A DNA stretch of 64,000 bases from CAVQOB01 sp963714325 (GTDB lineage Bacteria; Pseudomonadota; Alphaproteobacteria; Rhizobiales; Hyphomicrobiaceae). The notes under the pieces were generated by a model that was given only the letters and a program-made list of their open reading frames with translations, ran no database searches and was not told the origin of the DNA. The stretch spans positions 558,001 to 622,000 of the forward strand of contig CAVQOB010000003.1 of the NCBI GenBank assembly GCA_963714325.1. Direction: 5' to 3'. The position numbers and the translations under genes were made by a program. Positions 15,818-25,160 of this stretch are shown piece by piece. Numbering within the stretch: the stretch's first letter is position 1; every line of letters begins with the position of its first letter.

Positions 15818-16495
15818 CTACTTGATCATCTCGCCGGGGTAGACGCCCCACAGTCGCGGCTGTTCGATAAAGCCACGTATTTCGCCGATTGCAACCCGAC
15901 ACCAGCGTCCATCGCAGTTGGTGATGGCGGTCACGACGTTGGGCTCCAGATAAGCGATGGCGCCTGCATCATCGCGTGGATCGCCGCGTAACGCATTCGG
16001 CGCCGCCGTCACTGCGGCTTTGCTATCCCACGGCGCAATCAACGCCATTCGCCGGCCGGACAAGGCTGCGCCTTGCACCCATCCGGTTGTCCCATCCGCA
16101 TCACGGATCTGCCGCCAGCCCTCAAATTCCCTGAGGATCTCGACCGGCAAGCCCGCGCGCTGGAACACCCAGGCTGTTGGATAATCGGTGCCAGGCCCCT
16201 GGCGCAGATTGACCCGATCGACCTTGAGGCTGGCAAATCGCGGCAACGGCAATCCTGTTGCGGTCCTTTGGCCCCGGTCCGTGCCCGCTGTCTGGCCCAA
16301 CGCGGCCCCCGGCGGGGCACCAAGCCCCGACGCCAGCACGCCGACGACGGCTAGGGTCGTTCCGGTTTTGATTGAATCAATGAACGACCCTAGCCCTTTG
16401 TTTTGTCGTGCTTCTTGTCGGGAAATCCGCTCACACTTTTCCCGGAAGCACTCTAGGCTCCAAAAGCGCGCAATGGATTGCCGCATTCCATTCAT
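15818..16495 (-). CDS. Exported SH3-domain protein
   Basis: The 225-aa product has a hydrophobic segment at about 42-66 (TTLAVVGVLASGLGAPPGAA) that is probably a signal peptide, so the true start may be downstream of 16495. Two bacterial SH3 repeats follow. The first has the signature LKVDRVNLRQGPGTDYPTAW and GWRQIRDADGTTGWVQG; the second ends with WCRVAIGEIRGFIEQPRLWG. Such proteins bind envelope components, often peptidoglycan. It is convergent with the sulfur transporter pair and divergent from the dehydrogenase gene. Confidence 0.82.
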   Translation of the reverse strand: MNGMRQSIARFWSLECFREKCERISRQEARQNKGLGSFIDSIKTGTTLAVVGVLASGLGAPPGAALGQTAGTDRGQRTATGLPLPRFASLKVDRVNLRQGPGTDYPTAWVFQRAGLPVEILREFEGWRQIRDADGTTGWVQGAALSGRRMALIAPWDSKAAVTAAPNALRGDPRDDAGAIAYLEPNVVTAITNCDGRWCRVAIGEIRGFIEQPRLWGVYPGEMIK

Positions 16496-16695
16496 CGCTC
16501 ATCCGAACCATGATTTGGATACCAACAGCAAGTCCCGCGACCGTTTCGACACCTTTTGTCCATCACCCGCTGCAATCGGCTTTTGAATCTGCCGCCAGCT
16601 CTGATACAGAAGACAAAATTCGATCTTTTGATGCGGTGCAGGGGCTATACTGTCAGCGACACCCTGCGCCGAACTACGTGAGGCCACTCGGATCC

Positions 16696-17694
16696 ATGCC
16701 GACAACCCCCAAAAAACCGCTGGTTATCGTCACGCGCAAATTGCCGGATGTCGTCGAGACGCGGATGCGCGAGTTGTTCGACGCGCGGATCAATCTCGAC
16801 GACAAGCCGATGACCCAGGCGCAACTCGCCGAAGCGGTCAAAACTGCCGCTGTTCTGGTGCCGACGGTCACCGACCGCATTGACCGTGCGGTGCTGGCGC
16901 AAGCTGGGCCGCAATTGAAGTTGATCGCCAATTTCGGCACCGGTGTCGACAATATCGACCTCGATACCGCCCGCAATCGCGGTATTATCGTCACCAACAC
17001 ACCGGGCGTCCTGACGGAAGATACGGCCGATATGACCATGGCGCTGATTCTCGCCGTGCCGCGCCGTTTGGCAGAGGGAGCGGCGTTCCTGAAAGCGCCG
17101 AAATCGCAATGGACGGGCTGGTCGCCGACCTGGATGCTCGGACATCGCATCTACGGCAAACGCCTCGGCATTATCGGTATGGGCCGCATCGGCCAAGCCG
17201 TCGCGCAGCGCGCCAAGGCCTTCGGATTGCAAGTCCACTATCACAACCGCCGGCGTGTCGCCGACGAGGTCGAGCAGTCGCTCGAAGCGACGTACTGGGA
17301 TTCGCTCGACCAGATGCTGGCGCGGATGGACATCGTCTCGGTCAATTGCCCGCACACGCCCGCCACCTACCACCTGCTTTCGGCGCGGCGACTAAAGTTG
17401 CTGAAGCCAACAGCTTATATCGTCAATACCGCACGCGGCGAAGTGATCGACGAGAACGAACTCGCCCGCATGATCGAAGCAGGCGCCATTGCCGGCGCTG
17501 GGCTCGATGTGTTCGAGAACGAACCGGCCGTCAATCCCAAGCTGCTGCACTCCGATCGCGTCGTGGCCTTGCCGCATCTGGGCTCGGCGACCATCGAGGG
17601 CCGCATCGACATGGGCGAGAAGGTGATCATCAACATCAAGACGTTTCTCGACGGCCACACGCCGCCCGACCGCGTTCATCCGGCGATGTTTTGA
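16696..17694 (+). CDS. D-2-hydroxyacid dehydrogenase (glyoxylate/hydroxypyruvate reductase type)
   Basis: These enzymes reduce 2-keto acids such as glyoxylate with NAD(P)H in the cytoplasm. The 332-aa product has NFGTGVDNIDLDTARNRGI, the dinucleotide loop LGIIGMGRIGQAVAQRAKAF, the catalytic Arg region VNTARGEVIDENEL, the Glu in GLDVFENEP and the His in ALPHLGSATIEGR. ATG 16696 gives the normal family length; the frame continues upstream without family similarity. The HNRR after the Rossmann strand suggests NADPH preference. Best family guess is GyaR-like. Confidence 0.93.
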   Translation: MPTTPKKPLVIVTRKLPDVVETRMRELFDARINLDDKPMTQAQLAEAVKTAAVLVPTVTDRIDRAVLAQAGPQLKLIANFGTGVDNIDLDTARNRGIIVTNTPGVLTEDTADMTMALILAVPRRLAEGAAFLKAPKSQWTGWSPTWMLGHRIYGKRLGIIGMGRIGQAVAQRAKAFGLQVHYHNRRRVADEVEQSLEATYWDSLDQMLARMDIVSVNCPHTPATYHLLSARRLKLLKPTAYIVNTARGEVIDENELARMIEAGAIAGAGLDVFENEPAVNPKLLHSDRVVALPHLGSATIEGRIDMGEKVIINIKTFLDGHTPPDRVHPAMF

Positions 17695-17908
17695 GTGGCG
17701 ACGAACCGCCGGTTCCGGATGGCTGGCGGAACGCGCGTTCCGACGGAGCGGTTGCGGCGACCAGCGAGCGACGACACTGCGGAAGTGTGGTCATTCCACA
17801 ACACAACCCGATCGTCCGTAGTCTGGTCTCGACGTGCGACTTGCCGGGCTCAGCAAATCAGCACACCAATCCTGGCAGATCAGGTTGGTTGGTTCCGACA
17901 TGATCCAT

Positions 17909-17968
17909 GCCCACATTGGGCGTTTCCTCCCTAAACTCGGGGGCCGTTCTTAGGACGGCCTTTTTTTT
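17909..17968 (+). ncRNA. Small RNA copy A of three, anti-Shine-Dalgarno hairpin plus terminator
   Basis: Three elements follow each other. GCCCA/TGGGC (17909-17913/17917-17921) is hairpin 1. GTTT/AAAC (17922-17925/17933-17936) presents CCTCCCT in the loop. GGCCGT/ACGGCC (17942-17947/17955-17960) plus eight T is an intrinsic terminator. The loop is complementary to Shine-Dalgarno sequences (GGGAGG). The identical block TGGGCGTTTCCTCCCTAAACT recurs in copies B and C. The 5' end is not known; only this 3' core is conserved. Confidence 0.75.
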
Positions 17969-18157
17969 GGTCGGTTTGCGCGCTTTTGCGGCGCCCAACG
18001 AGCGCATTTGCCGCATTCCAGCGCAAAATGCCGTGCCACCCGCATCCGTTATGCATTCATGACTGCTCTGCGATGCACAAAAAACACTTCATTTATTGTG
18101 CGGCGCACATTAAATCTTAAACCGTGAGGTCTTGAGGTTCGTCCTCCAGACTTTTGC

Positions 18158-18220
18158 GCCCACCTTGGGCGTTTCCTCCCTAAACTTAAGGCCGCTCCTA
18201 ACCCGAGCGGTCTTTTTTTT
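18158..18220 (+). ncRNA. Small RNA copy B of three, anti-Shine-Dalgarno hairpin plus terminator
   Basis: The same order as copy A is seen: GCCCA/TGGGC (18158-18162/18166-18170), then GTTT-CCTCCCT-AAAC (18171-18185), then GGCCGCT/AGCGGTC (18190-18196/18206-18212) with eight T. The terminator arms differ from copy A but keep pairing, which is compensatory change and supports a real RNA. A TGTGC/GCACA hairpin (18097-18109) lies about 50 nt upstream and has a counterpart before copy C; it may be the 5' hairpin of the RNA or an operator. Confidence 0.78.
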
Positions 18221-18374
18221 GCGCGCGCCCGTATGCCAGACGGCATTTTTTCTGTGCCGCGTGAGGGTTGCTGGTTGCTGAACGCCTTCAGCCGGCCAAA
18301 ACGCCCTCTTGAAATTTTGTGCATCGCACCATAGATTCAGTTCACGGCACTGCCGCTCAGGCGACAGGGCCGTA

Positions 18375-18435
18375 GCCCAAGTTGGGCGTTTCCTCCCTAA
18401 ACTCAAGGGCTGCCTGTCAAGGGCGGCCTTTTTTT
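18375..18435 (+). ncRNA. Small RNA copy C of three, anti-Shine-Dalgarno hairpin plus terminator
   Basis: GCCCAA/TTGGGC (18375-18380/18382-18387), GTTT-CCTCCCT-AAAC (18388-18402) and a terminator stem at 18408-18415/18421-18428, with two G-U pairs, followed by seven T. The T-run reaches the end of the convergent N-formylglutamate amidohydrolase gene, so the terminator may serve both strands. GTGC/GCAC at 18319-18329 mirrors the upstream hairpin of copy B at a similar distance. Confidence 0.75.
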
Positions 18436-19333
18436 ATTCCGCTGCGATCCGGCGGACACCAGCAATCGGGGCATGGGCGACGAGCCGTTGCGCCAAGCGC
18501 ATGAGATCCCGCTGCAGGCGCTCGAACCCGCTCGTCCGTTGCAGTGTCGTCTCGTTCAAATAGAGCGCTCGATTGATCTCGATCTGGATGGCGTGCACGC
18601 CGGCCGCCGGCTGCCCATAGTGCTCAGTGATGAATCCGCCGGCATAGGGCCGGTTCAACTGCACATCATACCCGAGCCCTTCCAACGTATCGCGGACCAG
18701 CCGTGTCAGCGTCGGCTCGCAGGCTGTTCCGAATCGATCCCCAATCACAAAATGGGGCCGCTGGCTCGGCGATTGGCCTTGTGACGCCGATGGCATGGAA
18801 TGGCAATCAATCAGTATCGCAGCGCCGAACTGCAGGTGAGTCTGCGCCAGCATATCCGCGAGCGCACCATGAAACGGCCGATAGAGCTGTTCGATCCGTT
18901 CAAGTCCGGCGGCCAGCGATAGACGCTCGCGATAAATGTTGTCGGCATCGGCGACAATCCGCGGAATTGTCCCAAGCCCACCCATGACCCGCATTGATTG
19001 TGTATTGGCGAAAGCCGGCAGTCGCTCCTTGAACAATTCCGGGTCCAACTCAAAGGGCTCTCGGTTGACATCGATGTAAGCGCGCGGAAATCGCGCCGCC
19101 AACAGCGGAGCGCCAAGGTCGACGACCCCTTGGAACAGCTCGTCGACATAACAATCTTCCGATTTGCGCAAGCCCAGGGCATTGAGGCGGCTCGCGGCGA
19201 GAAAGCCTTTTGGATAAACTCGGCCCGAGTGTGGCGAACAGAAGACCGCACCTGCCGTCTGCCGCGTTGGACGCCGAAGTTCGATTGGAGGACTGAGTTC
19301 AGCTGCAATCCAATTCCGTTCGTCACCATGCAT
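18434..19333 (-). CDS. N-formylglutamate amidohydrolase family protein
   Basis: N-formylglutamate amidohydrolase (HutG/FGase) releases formate and glutamate at the end of the five-step histidine degradation route; it is a metal-dependent hydrolase. The 299-aa product has VFCSPHSGRVYP, the RAYIDVNREPFELDP segment, ILIDCHSMPS and QIEINRALYLNE, all family signatures with metal-binding His, Asp and Glu. ATG 19333 follows GGGGAC and is preferred over an in-frame start 36 nt upstream. No other hut genes lie in the window, so the physiological substrate may differ. Confidence 0.9.
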   Translation of the reverse strand: MHGDERNWIAAELSPPIELRRPTRQTAGAVFCSPHSGRVYPKGFLAASRLNALGLRKSEDCYVDELFQGVVDLGAPLLAARFPRAYIDVNREPFELDPELFKERLPAFANTQSMRVMGGLGTIPRIVADADNIYRERLSLAAGLERIEQLYRPFHGALADMLAQTHLQFGAAILIDCHSMPSASQGQSPSQRPHFVIGDRFGTACEPTLTRLVRDTLEGLGYDVQLNRPYAGGFITEHYGQPAAGVHAIQIEINRALYLNETTLQRTSGFERLQRDLMRLAQRLVAHAPIAGVRRIAAE

Positions 19334-19788
19334 GGTTCGGTGTGTCCCCGGGGGTCCGATGCGCGTCACACGTTGCTCCCCAACGAGCTGCCCAATTTAT
19401 ATTCATGAAGAGTCTCACAAAATACCAGCTGCTGCCCCATTGGCCTGCTGCGCATCTCGTTTCGGAGTGTGCCAAGCCGCCACCGCACTGTCCATTCCGG
19501 CAATAGGGAATTCTGCGGGCATGTGACCTCAATATCGTGCCGTCATGCCGTCCTCTGCGGCGCGATCCAGCGTCGTAAACCCACCAATCGCAAACATGGC
19601 AAAACGATCGCTGCAATTTGGTTGTTGACCGAAATCGACGCAGGCGTTGATACTTTCATCACTCGTTTACCAAAACTAAGCCAAATTCGCGGGGACAATG
19701 ACTCGGCCGAACGATGGGACTATAAGTCGGCCCGAAACTTGCTGTGTTTGCCTCATAAGACTTTTTCGTCATTCACTGGTGTCCGAAC
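19334..19788. other. Intergenic stretch upstream of cpdR
   Basis: About 455 bp lie between the divergent N-formylglutamate amidohydrolase gene and cpdR. Frames on both strands are short and unconvincing. It must contain both promoters; I see no clear full-length CtrA-type site (TTAA-N7-TTAA) and no hairpin terminator. Confidence 0.35.
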
Positions 19789-20175
19789 ATGACCGCCAAG
19801 CCGTCCCAACTGCCCGCCAAGCGCATCCTGCTCGCAGAGGATGACGACTCCATGCGCGGTTTCTTGGAGCGCGCGCTGGTCAAGGCCGGCTATGAAGTCA
19901 TCGCCTTTGAAAACGGCAAGGACGCGCTGGATCGGCTGAAACAAGAGCCTTTCACGCTGTTGTTGACCGACATCGTCATGCCGTTGATGGACGGCATCGA
20001 ACTGGCGCGCCGGGCCAGCGAACTTGATCCTGAATTGAAGATCATGTTCATCACCGGCTTTGCCGCGGTGACGCTGAACACCGACATGCAGGCACCCAAA
20101 GATGCCAAAGTGCTGTCAAAACCGTTCCATCTCAAGGATCTGGTCCAGGAAATCGATCGCCTGTTGGCGGCCTGA
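19789..20175 (+). CDS. cpdR: Single-domain response regulator CpdR
   Basis: CpdR is a stand-alone receiver that, when unphosphorylated, directs ClpXP to cell-cycle targets in alphaproteobacteria. The 128-aa product is one receiver domain with the acidic pair EDDD (17-20), phosphoacceptor Asp61 in LLLTDIVMPLMDGIELARRA, the Thr in MFITGFAAV and Lys in KVLSKPFHLKDLV. MFITGFAAVTLN and VLSKPFHLKDLV are distinctive for CpdR rather than for generic CheY-like proteins. It is a single-gene unit ahead of tRNA-Ser, a neighbourhood often seen in Hyphomicrobiales. Confidence 0.93.
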   Translation: MTAKPSQLPAKRILLAEDDDSMRGFLERALVKAGYEVIAFENGKDALDRLKQEPFTLLLTDIVMPLMDGIELARRASELDPELKIMFITGFAAVTLNTDMQAPKDAKVLSKPFHLKDLVQEIDRLLAA

Positions 20176-20517
20176 GCGAGATTGCCCGCCCCACGCCGTT
20201 TGCGCGTCCGCGACGCGGCCTGCGACGCCCGTTGAACCGGGGCATGGACGGCAACGGCACCTTGGGGGCCGTTCTGGCAGCATCGGCTTCCCTCGCATGT
20301 TGCGCCAATCAGGTCGGTTGAACTGCGTCAAATGCTCCGCGATCCGCCCGGCCCCGAAAGGCAACTTGCGCTCGGATCGTTGATGGCTATAGTCCGCGCG
20401 CCAGCCAGCTCGCGGTCGCGTTGAACCGGCAGCAGAATGGCCCGTCGCGCGTGCTGTGATCGTCCGCTTTGAACTGACGATCGAATCCAAGTGCAGTGTG
20501 TGCGGTGATTGTGACAA
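20176..20517. other. Intergenic stretch between cpdR and tRNA-Ser
   Basis: About 340 bp with no supported gene. It is GC-rich, with frames on both strands that have no protein pattern. It should contain the tRNA promoter near its right end. Confidence 0.35.
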
Positions 20518-20607
20518 GGAGAGATGGCCGAGTGGCTTAAGGCGCACGCCTGGAACGCGTGTGTAGGTGAAAGCCTACCGTGGGTTCGAATCCCACTCTC
20601 TCCGCCA
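20518..20607 (+). tRNA. tRNA-Ser (GGA anticodon)
   Basis: A 90-nt class II tRNA with encoded CCA. The acceptor stem GGAGAGA (20518-20524) pairs with TCTCTCC (20597-20603), followed by discriminator G and CCA. The anticodon stem-loop CACGC-CTGGAAC-GCGTG carries GGA, reading UCC/UCU serine codons. A long variable arm (GTAGGTGAAAGCCTAC region) and the T-loop GGTTCGAATCC complete the Ser-type structure. It marks the left edge of a stretch rich in pseudogenes. Confidence 0.97.
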
Positions 20608-21134
20608 TAACAATCCATAAAACATTGATTTTATTGATTTTATTGAATTTTTATGGACGTCATCTTCAATGCCCGACACTTCATCCCTCAATTTTGCGAG
20701 CGTCGACACGGCGAAAATGTTATTGCCGCAGCCCGCCCATTTACCGGGTTCAGATTGGCTTCTGATCATCATTCGAACCTCCCGTGTGTTCAGGTTGTCG
20801 GCGAACATGAGCATGAGCAAGCCCGGACATTGTCTTACGTTGGCAGCGGTCGCCGTCTCCTGCAAGCGGCACATCTGGTCTGATGCTCGCCAGCGGCTGG
20901 CGCACCATTGTTTGGCGCTTTCTCCTTCAACGACGCTCGCTTGGCCGGCTGATGATCCAGGTCCGAACCTCTGACGCCAGCCATGCGACGCGTCGAACAC
21001 CGAGGCGACGTTATTTTGGAAAGCGGCCAATCGCGACATACGTGTAGAGTGTGGAACGCGACATGCCGGTTTCAGCTCAGCGCAAAGTTGTTGTGGATTT
21101 CATGGGCCAATACCGTGCTCGGCTTACGGAGCAG
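20608..21134. other. Stretch downstream of tRNA-Ser without a supported gene
   Basis: About 530 bp. A minus-strand frame across 20575-21039 ends inside the tRNA and reads WDSNPR there, the usual artefact of tRNA genes. No integrase gene and no second copy of the tRNA 3' end was noticed in the window, so an attachment site cannot be claimed. Confidence 0.4.
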
Positions 21135-22098
21135 TCAATCAGCCTTGAAGCCTGATGCCTTCACGATCCCGGACCAACGTTGCGTATCGGCGGCGATCGT
21201 TTTCAAAAAGTCCTCAAGCGTTCGTCCGGCCGGCGCCAATCCGAGGCCGGCAGGACGCTGCGCGGTATCCGGGTTCTTCAAGCTCTCGTTGATTGCCGCG
21301 TTCAATTTGGCAATCGTTGCCGCTGGTGTGCCGGCAGCGGCAAATACTCCGAGCCATTCCTCGACGGTCATATCGAACCCGCCTCGCGGACCGTTGGAGC
21401 ATCAGGAAACATCGGATTGCGCTTGCTTCCGGAGACCGCGAGGACACGCAGCTTGTCCTTGTTGCGATTGGCGATACTGGTGACGACAATGCCGGCGGGC
21501 AGCGCGCCGGCAAGGATGTCCTGCAACTGCGGCGGGTCTCCGCGATAGTGCGCCAATGGCGTTTCGAGCCCGAGCTTCTTCAGGATTTCAAAGGTGGTGA
21601 AGTGAGGCCCCGATCCCGCGCCCGGCGTGCCGAAACCACTACGTGCCGGGTTGTCGCGATACCATTTTGCAAGGTCGGCCAGGGTTCGTGCGGGATGATC
21701 AGCGCCGACTATAACGGCGAGATCAAAGCTTGCGATGATGGCAACTGGCGACAGATCCTTGGTTGGATCATAGTTCAACTTAGCATAGCTGTGCGGAAAG
21801 ATGGTGACAGGCGCTGCAGGCGTCACGAGCAGCGTTGTCCCGTCAGGCTTCGAACTTTTATGACTGCGAGTTGACCGCCGCCCCCCGTTTTCACGTCGAC
21901 GATCACCGTACCGCCGAGCGTCGACGTTGCTCCCTCGGCGACGATGCGCGCGACGCCGTCGATAAAGCCGCCAGCAGGAAAACCGACGACAAACCGCGTT
22001 GTCTCAGCCGCCATTGATGTGCCGTACGGCTGGCTGCATGCGATGCTCAAGATGGCGAGCGTAAGAATCGCGAAGCGGCGACGCGATGGTCCAAGCAA
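21135..22098 (-). pseudogene. TctC-type (Bug) substrate-binding protein gene, two frameshifts
   Basis: TctC/Bug proteins are periplasmic receptors of tripartite tricarboxylate transporters. Three pieces in different frames join into one product. Piece 1 has a signal peptide, then TRFVVGFPAGGFIDGVARIV. Piece 2 is SKPDGTTLLVTPAAPVTIFP through FGTPGAGSGPHFTTFEILKK and the FPDAPTVREAG signature. Piece 3 is MTVEEWLGVFAAAGTPA to the end. The breaks lie near 21855 and near 21370, each explained by a single-base change (one T missing in GGTTCGATATG at the second). No TctA or TctB genes are nearby, as is common for orphan Bug receptors. Confidence 0.85.
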
Positions 22099-22100
22099 GT

Positions 22101-23465
22101 TTATTTTTGAGTTCCCGGTTTGCTATTGGCATGTGGCTGGTTGGGATCAGGCGTGCCGGGCAGGATGGGTGGATGCCGGCGGAGACTGTCATTCGATGCC
22201 CGCATCAAGCGCTGCACCGGTACCTTCACCCACGTGTTGCCCGGCAGGAAGACATCGTGACGCTCGCGCGGATCGTCGAGGAGATTGTGCAATCGCGGAA
22301 TCGGCAAGGTCAGTGGAGGGTCGAACATGTACTCCTGCCTGATGAAGTGCATCTTCCAGTCCCGCCATTTTACGGCATGGATGTTGTTGCCAAAGTAGAC
22401 TGGAAACCCTTCGCGACCCGATTCATCCGAGCGACCTAGAAAGAAATCGGTCATGTCGATGCCATCAATCGGTCGGTCATTCGGCACGGGCGCGCGACCG
22501 ATCGACGCCAGCGTACTGAACAAGTCAACGGCGTGGACAATCTGCTTGCTGATGCGGCCCGCCGCAATGTGCCCGGGCCAGCGCGCTATGAAGGGTACGC
22601 GCAAACAGCCTTCCATCGTGGTGAAGTAGGAGCCACCCCAGGGACCTGTCCAGCCGCGCGTCGGCAATGTCTCTTCGACGCCATTGTCGCTGGTATAGAC
22701 GATCAGCGTATTCTTGCCGACGCCAAGGGCATCCAGCGTGTCGAGCAGTTCGCCGACGCGTGTGTCGAGTTCCACGAGGCCATCGGCAAAGTCGCCATGC
22801 CCCGTGCAGCCCTTGAACCGCGCGTGAGTGCGCAATGGGAAGTGCGGGAACGCAACCGGAAGGTAGGCGAAGAACGGGCGCTTGGCGGCGACCTGCCGGC
22901 TAATGAAATCGGTCGCGCGCACGAAGACCTCGTGATCGAAGGTCTCGCGTTCGGCCAACCCGTAGGTGCCCAGTTCGCGTGACGGTGCGCTGGCGACACC
23001 TTCCATGACCTCGATCGGCTTCGATTGCTCGACATCAAATCCGACAGCGGTCGGCCACATCGCTGTATCGTGCGTCTCGACGATGCCTCACCATTCATCG
23101 AAGCCACGATCGCTCGGGTAGCGTCCGGACACGTTACCGAGATGCCATTTACCGAAATGGCCGGTCGCGTAGCCCTGCTCACGCAGACACTCTGCAAGCG
23201 TCCTCTCCCATCGCACCAGACCACCAGGTTGTCCCGGTTGGGTGACCGTGGCTGTGCCTGAACGCAAGGGAAAGCGCCCGGTCATGATAGCCGAGCGCGA
23301 CGGCGTACACTGGCTCTCCATATTCATGTTGAGCAGCCGCAGACCCTGGGCGGCGAGGCCATCGAGACGCGGGGTCGGTGCGTCGCGCAGAATGCCGCCG
23401 CCATAGACGCCGAGTTCGCCGAAACCGAGGTTGTCTGACAGAATGAAGAGGATGTTCGGCTTCAA
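22101..23465 (-). pseudogene. Type I sulfatase gene with one internal TGA
   Basis: Type I sulfatases hydrolyse sulfate esters after a Cys is turned into formylglycine. The 454-codon frame starts MKPNILFILSDNLGFGELGV, with the metal-binding Asp, and has the modification motif CTPSR (Cys53) and GHFGKWHLG. After GFDEW a TGA (23088-23090) stands where family members have Tyr; the reading frame then continues unchanged with MWPTAVGFD, FPHFPLRTH, YTSDNGVEE and FLPGNTW to a normal stop. There is one nonsense change and no frameshift, so the lesion may be recent. No signal peptide is evident from the chosen start. Confidence 0.85.
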
Positions 23466-23574
23466 CGTCGGAACTCCATTGGACAGGTCCGCCCAGTCCT
23501 GCCAGCAACATCCTCGCGCAGCGGCTCAGCAAATTTGCACCTTGAACTGCGGAGCGATGTTAGACTGACGCACC

Positions 23575-24668
23575 TCATCGCAACGCGCTGTTACCCGCGA
23601 CGACTTCTTCGCCCGCGATAAGACCAAAGAAATCGAGATTGCGCTGACCTTCTCCGCCTTCTCGGACACTGAGAAGGACATCTTTAAAGGTCACAAACCG
23701 ATGCCGGAGAAATGCGAGTAAGTCGCGTCTTCTCTGCCGCTGGCGGCAAGAACAATGGCCGATTTCACGGCGTGCAGATGGCATGTTCGGCATTCGAAAA
23801 GGTGAGATCCGCAGATAAGGTGAAGGAAAAGCAGGACGCCTACAAGGAACTGCTGACTGAGTTTCCTGAACTCGACAAAGCCGCAAAGACCGGGGCGGCG
23901 ACTGCTGCAGCGCTCGCGGCTTGGGAATCGGCACATCCGGATCAGTGCAAGCCCATGCGTGACGATGGACAGTTCTTCGGCTTCGAGGCTGTTGCGCAGG
24001 GCAAGCTCTCATCTGCAACAGCTTTCGTCTTCATTCCCGCTGTATGGGATGCAGCGCAAGACGTTGCGGAGGGAAGAGGCACGCCCATCACAATGTTGAT
24101 GGACCTGAGTGTCCGATCGGCCATCGAAGCGCGACCAGACATCAAGGCTTTTCGCGAGAAGGTGGAGATTGAATACCAGACCCTCACCAACCCGGAAAAG
24201 CTGACGGAGCTAGGAGGGCTTGCGGCAACGCTCTCTGGCACGCTCAAGACGTACTATCCGGACACGGCCGTCGAACTCGATTGGATGCAACGCGACGCGT
24301 TAAAGGTTCCATTGCCCAACGCAGCAATTCGTTTGAGCGACGACGGCTTCTCGTCCGCTGTCGATCGCACCGGCCACGGACATCAGCGCGCCCTCATCAT
24401 GACGCTGCTATAGCACTTAGCAACAGCAAGTATGCAACCGGGAGAGGTGGGACAAGGCAGCGAAGAGAACACTGCCGAACCTGATCTCATCCTCGCAATC
24501 GAGGAGCCAGAACTCTATCAGCATCCGACTAAGCAACGGCACTTTGCGCGTGTGTTGGATGCCCTCAGTAGCGGCAATGGCGTTAAGCCGTCGCCTGAGG
24601 CGACGATCACCTGCAACCGGCACGAACGAGCCAAGCGGAAGCCGATCATCGAACGATTGCGCATCTAA
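23575..24668 (+). pseudogene. Remnant of an OLD-family ATP-dependent nuclease/AAA ATPase
   Basis: OLD proteins combine an ABC-type ATPase with a Toprim nuclease and often belong to defence or accessory loci. What remains is a 5' piece (TRDDFFARDKTKEIEIALTF, from about 23593), then in another frame the middle (ATAFVFIPAVWDAAQD, RGTPITMLMDLSVRSAIE, LSGTLKTYYPDTAVELDW, RTGHGHQRALIMTLL). A TAG at 24411 replaces Gln in LLQHLA, and then comes the Walker B/ABC segment LILAIEEPELYQHPTKQ before the frame is lost. The Walker A start and the whole Toprim part are absent. Clearly non-functional. Confidence 0.8.
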
Positions 24669-25160
24669 CCAGGGAGCTGAGGGGGACCCCATGTCGCAAT
24701 CCGCATGTCCACTAGCCACCGCACGACCGACAGTTACGCGTGCTGGCGACCGGCACGGGCTTGCGTCGCTATTTGCCCAGAGTGCAAATGAGAACCAAAA
24801 GGATCCCTGGTGCGAAGCTGCCGAGCAGTCCGTTCGCGCCCTGACGATCGGGATATTGCAGCGCACATGCTGAGGCGTTCAACAGCGGTCTTCATTGCAC
24901 CACAAGTGTTGCGCACCGGCACGAGGGTCGTTGAGGGTCGGAATCGACGAGTGGCAACCACGCGATGGAAGAGATAGGCCGAAACCCGTCGTGAGAGCAG
25001 ATGCATAGTTCGTTGAGGGTGCATGCTGGGCCAGAAGGAGACACTCATTGGGGTAATCAAACGTACCGCAACACGGTCGCTTCTTGGGGTAGACGGCAAA
25101 CGCTCGCTGCCTTGACGCGGCGCAATCGCAAGAACACCATCGAAGCAAATGGCCGCAAGT
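24669..25160. other. Stretch without a supported gene between remnants
   Basis: About 490 bp. Frames exist on both strands but none has a recognisable pattern, a good ribosome-binding site or a neighbour relation. It probably contains decayed sequence left from the OLD-type locus or from whatever was inserted next to it. Confidence 0.35.

Noticed and set aside
20597..20607. Attachment site at the 3' end of tRNA-Ser
   Set aside because: No repeat of the tRNA 3' end and no integrase gene was noticed in the window.
20575..21039. Minus-strand frame ending in WDSNPR
   Set aside because: This ending comes from reading the tRNA-Ser gene backwards, a well-known annotation artefact.
23088..23090. 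TGA in the sulfatase gene as selenocysteine or recoding
   Set aside because: Family members have Tyr at this place, the catalytic Cys motif CTPSR is elsewhere and intact, and no SECIS-like hairpin was recognised.
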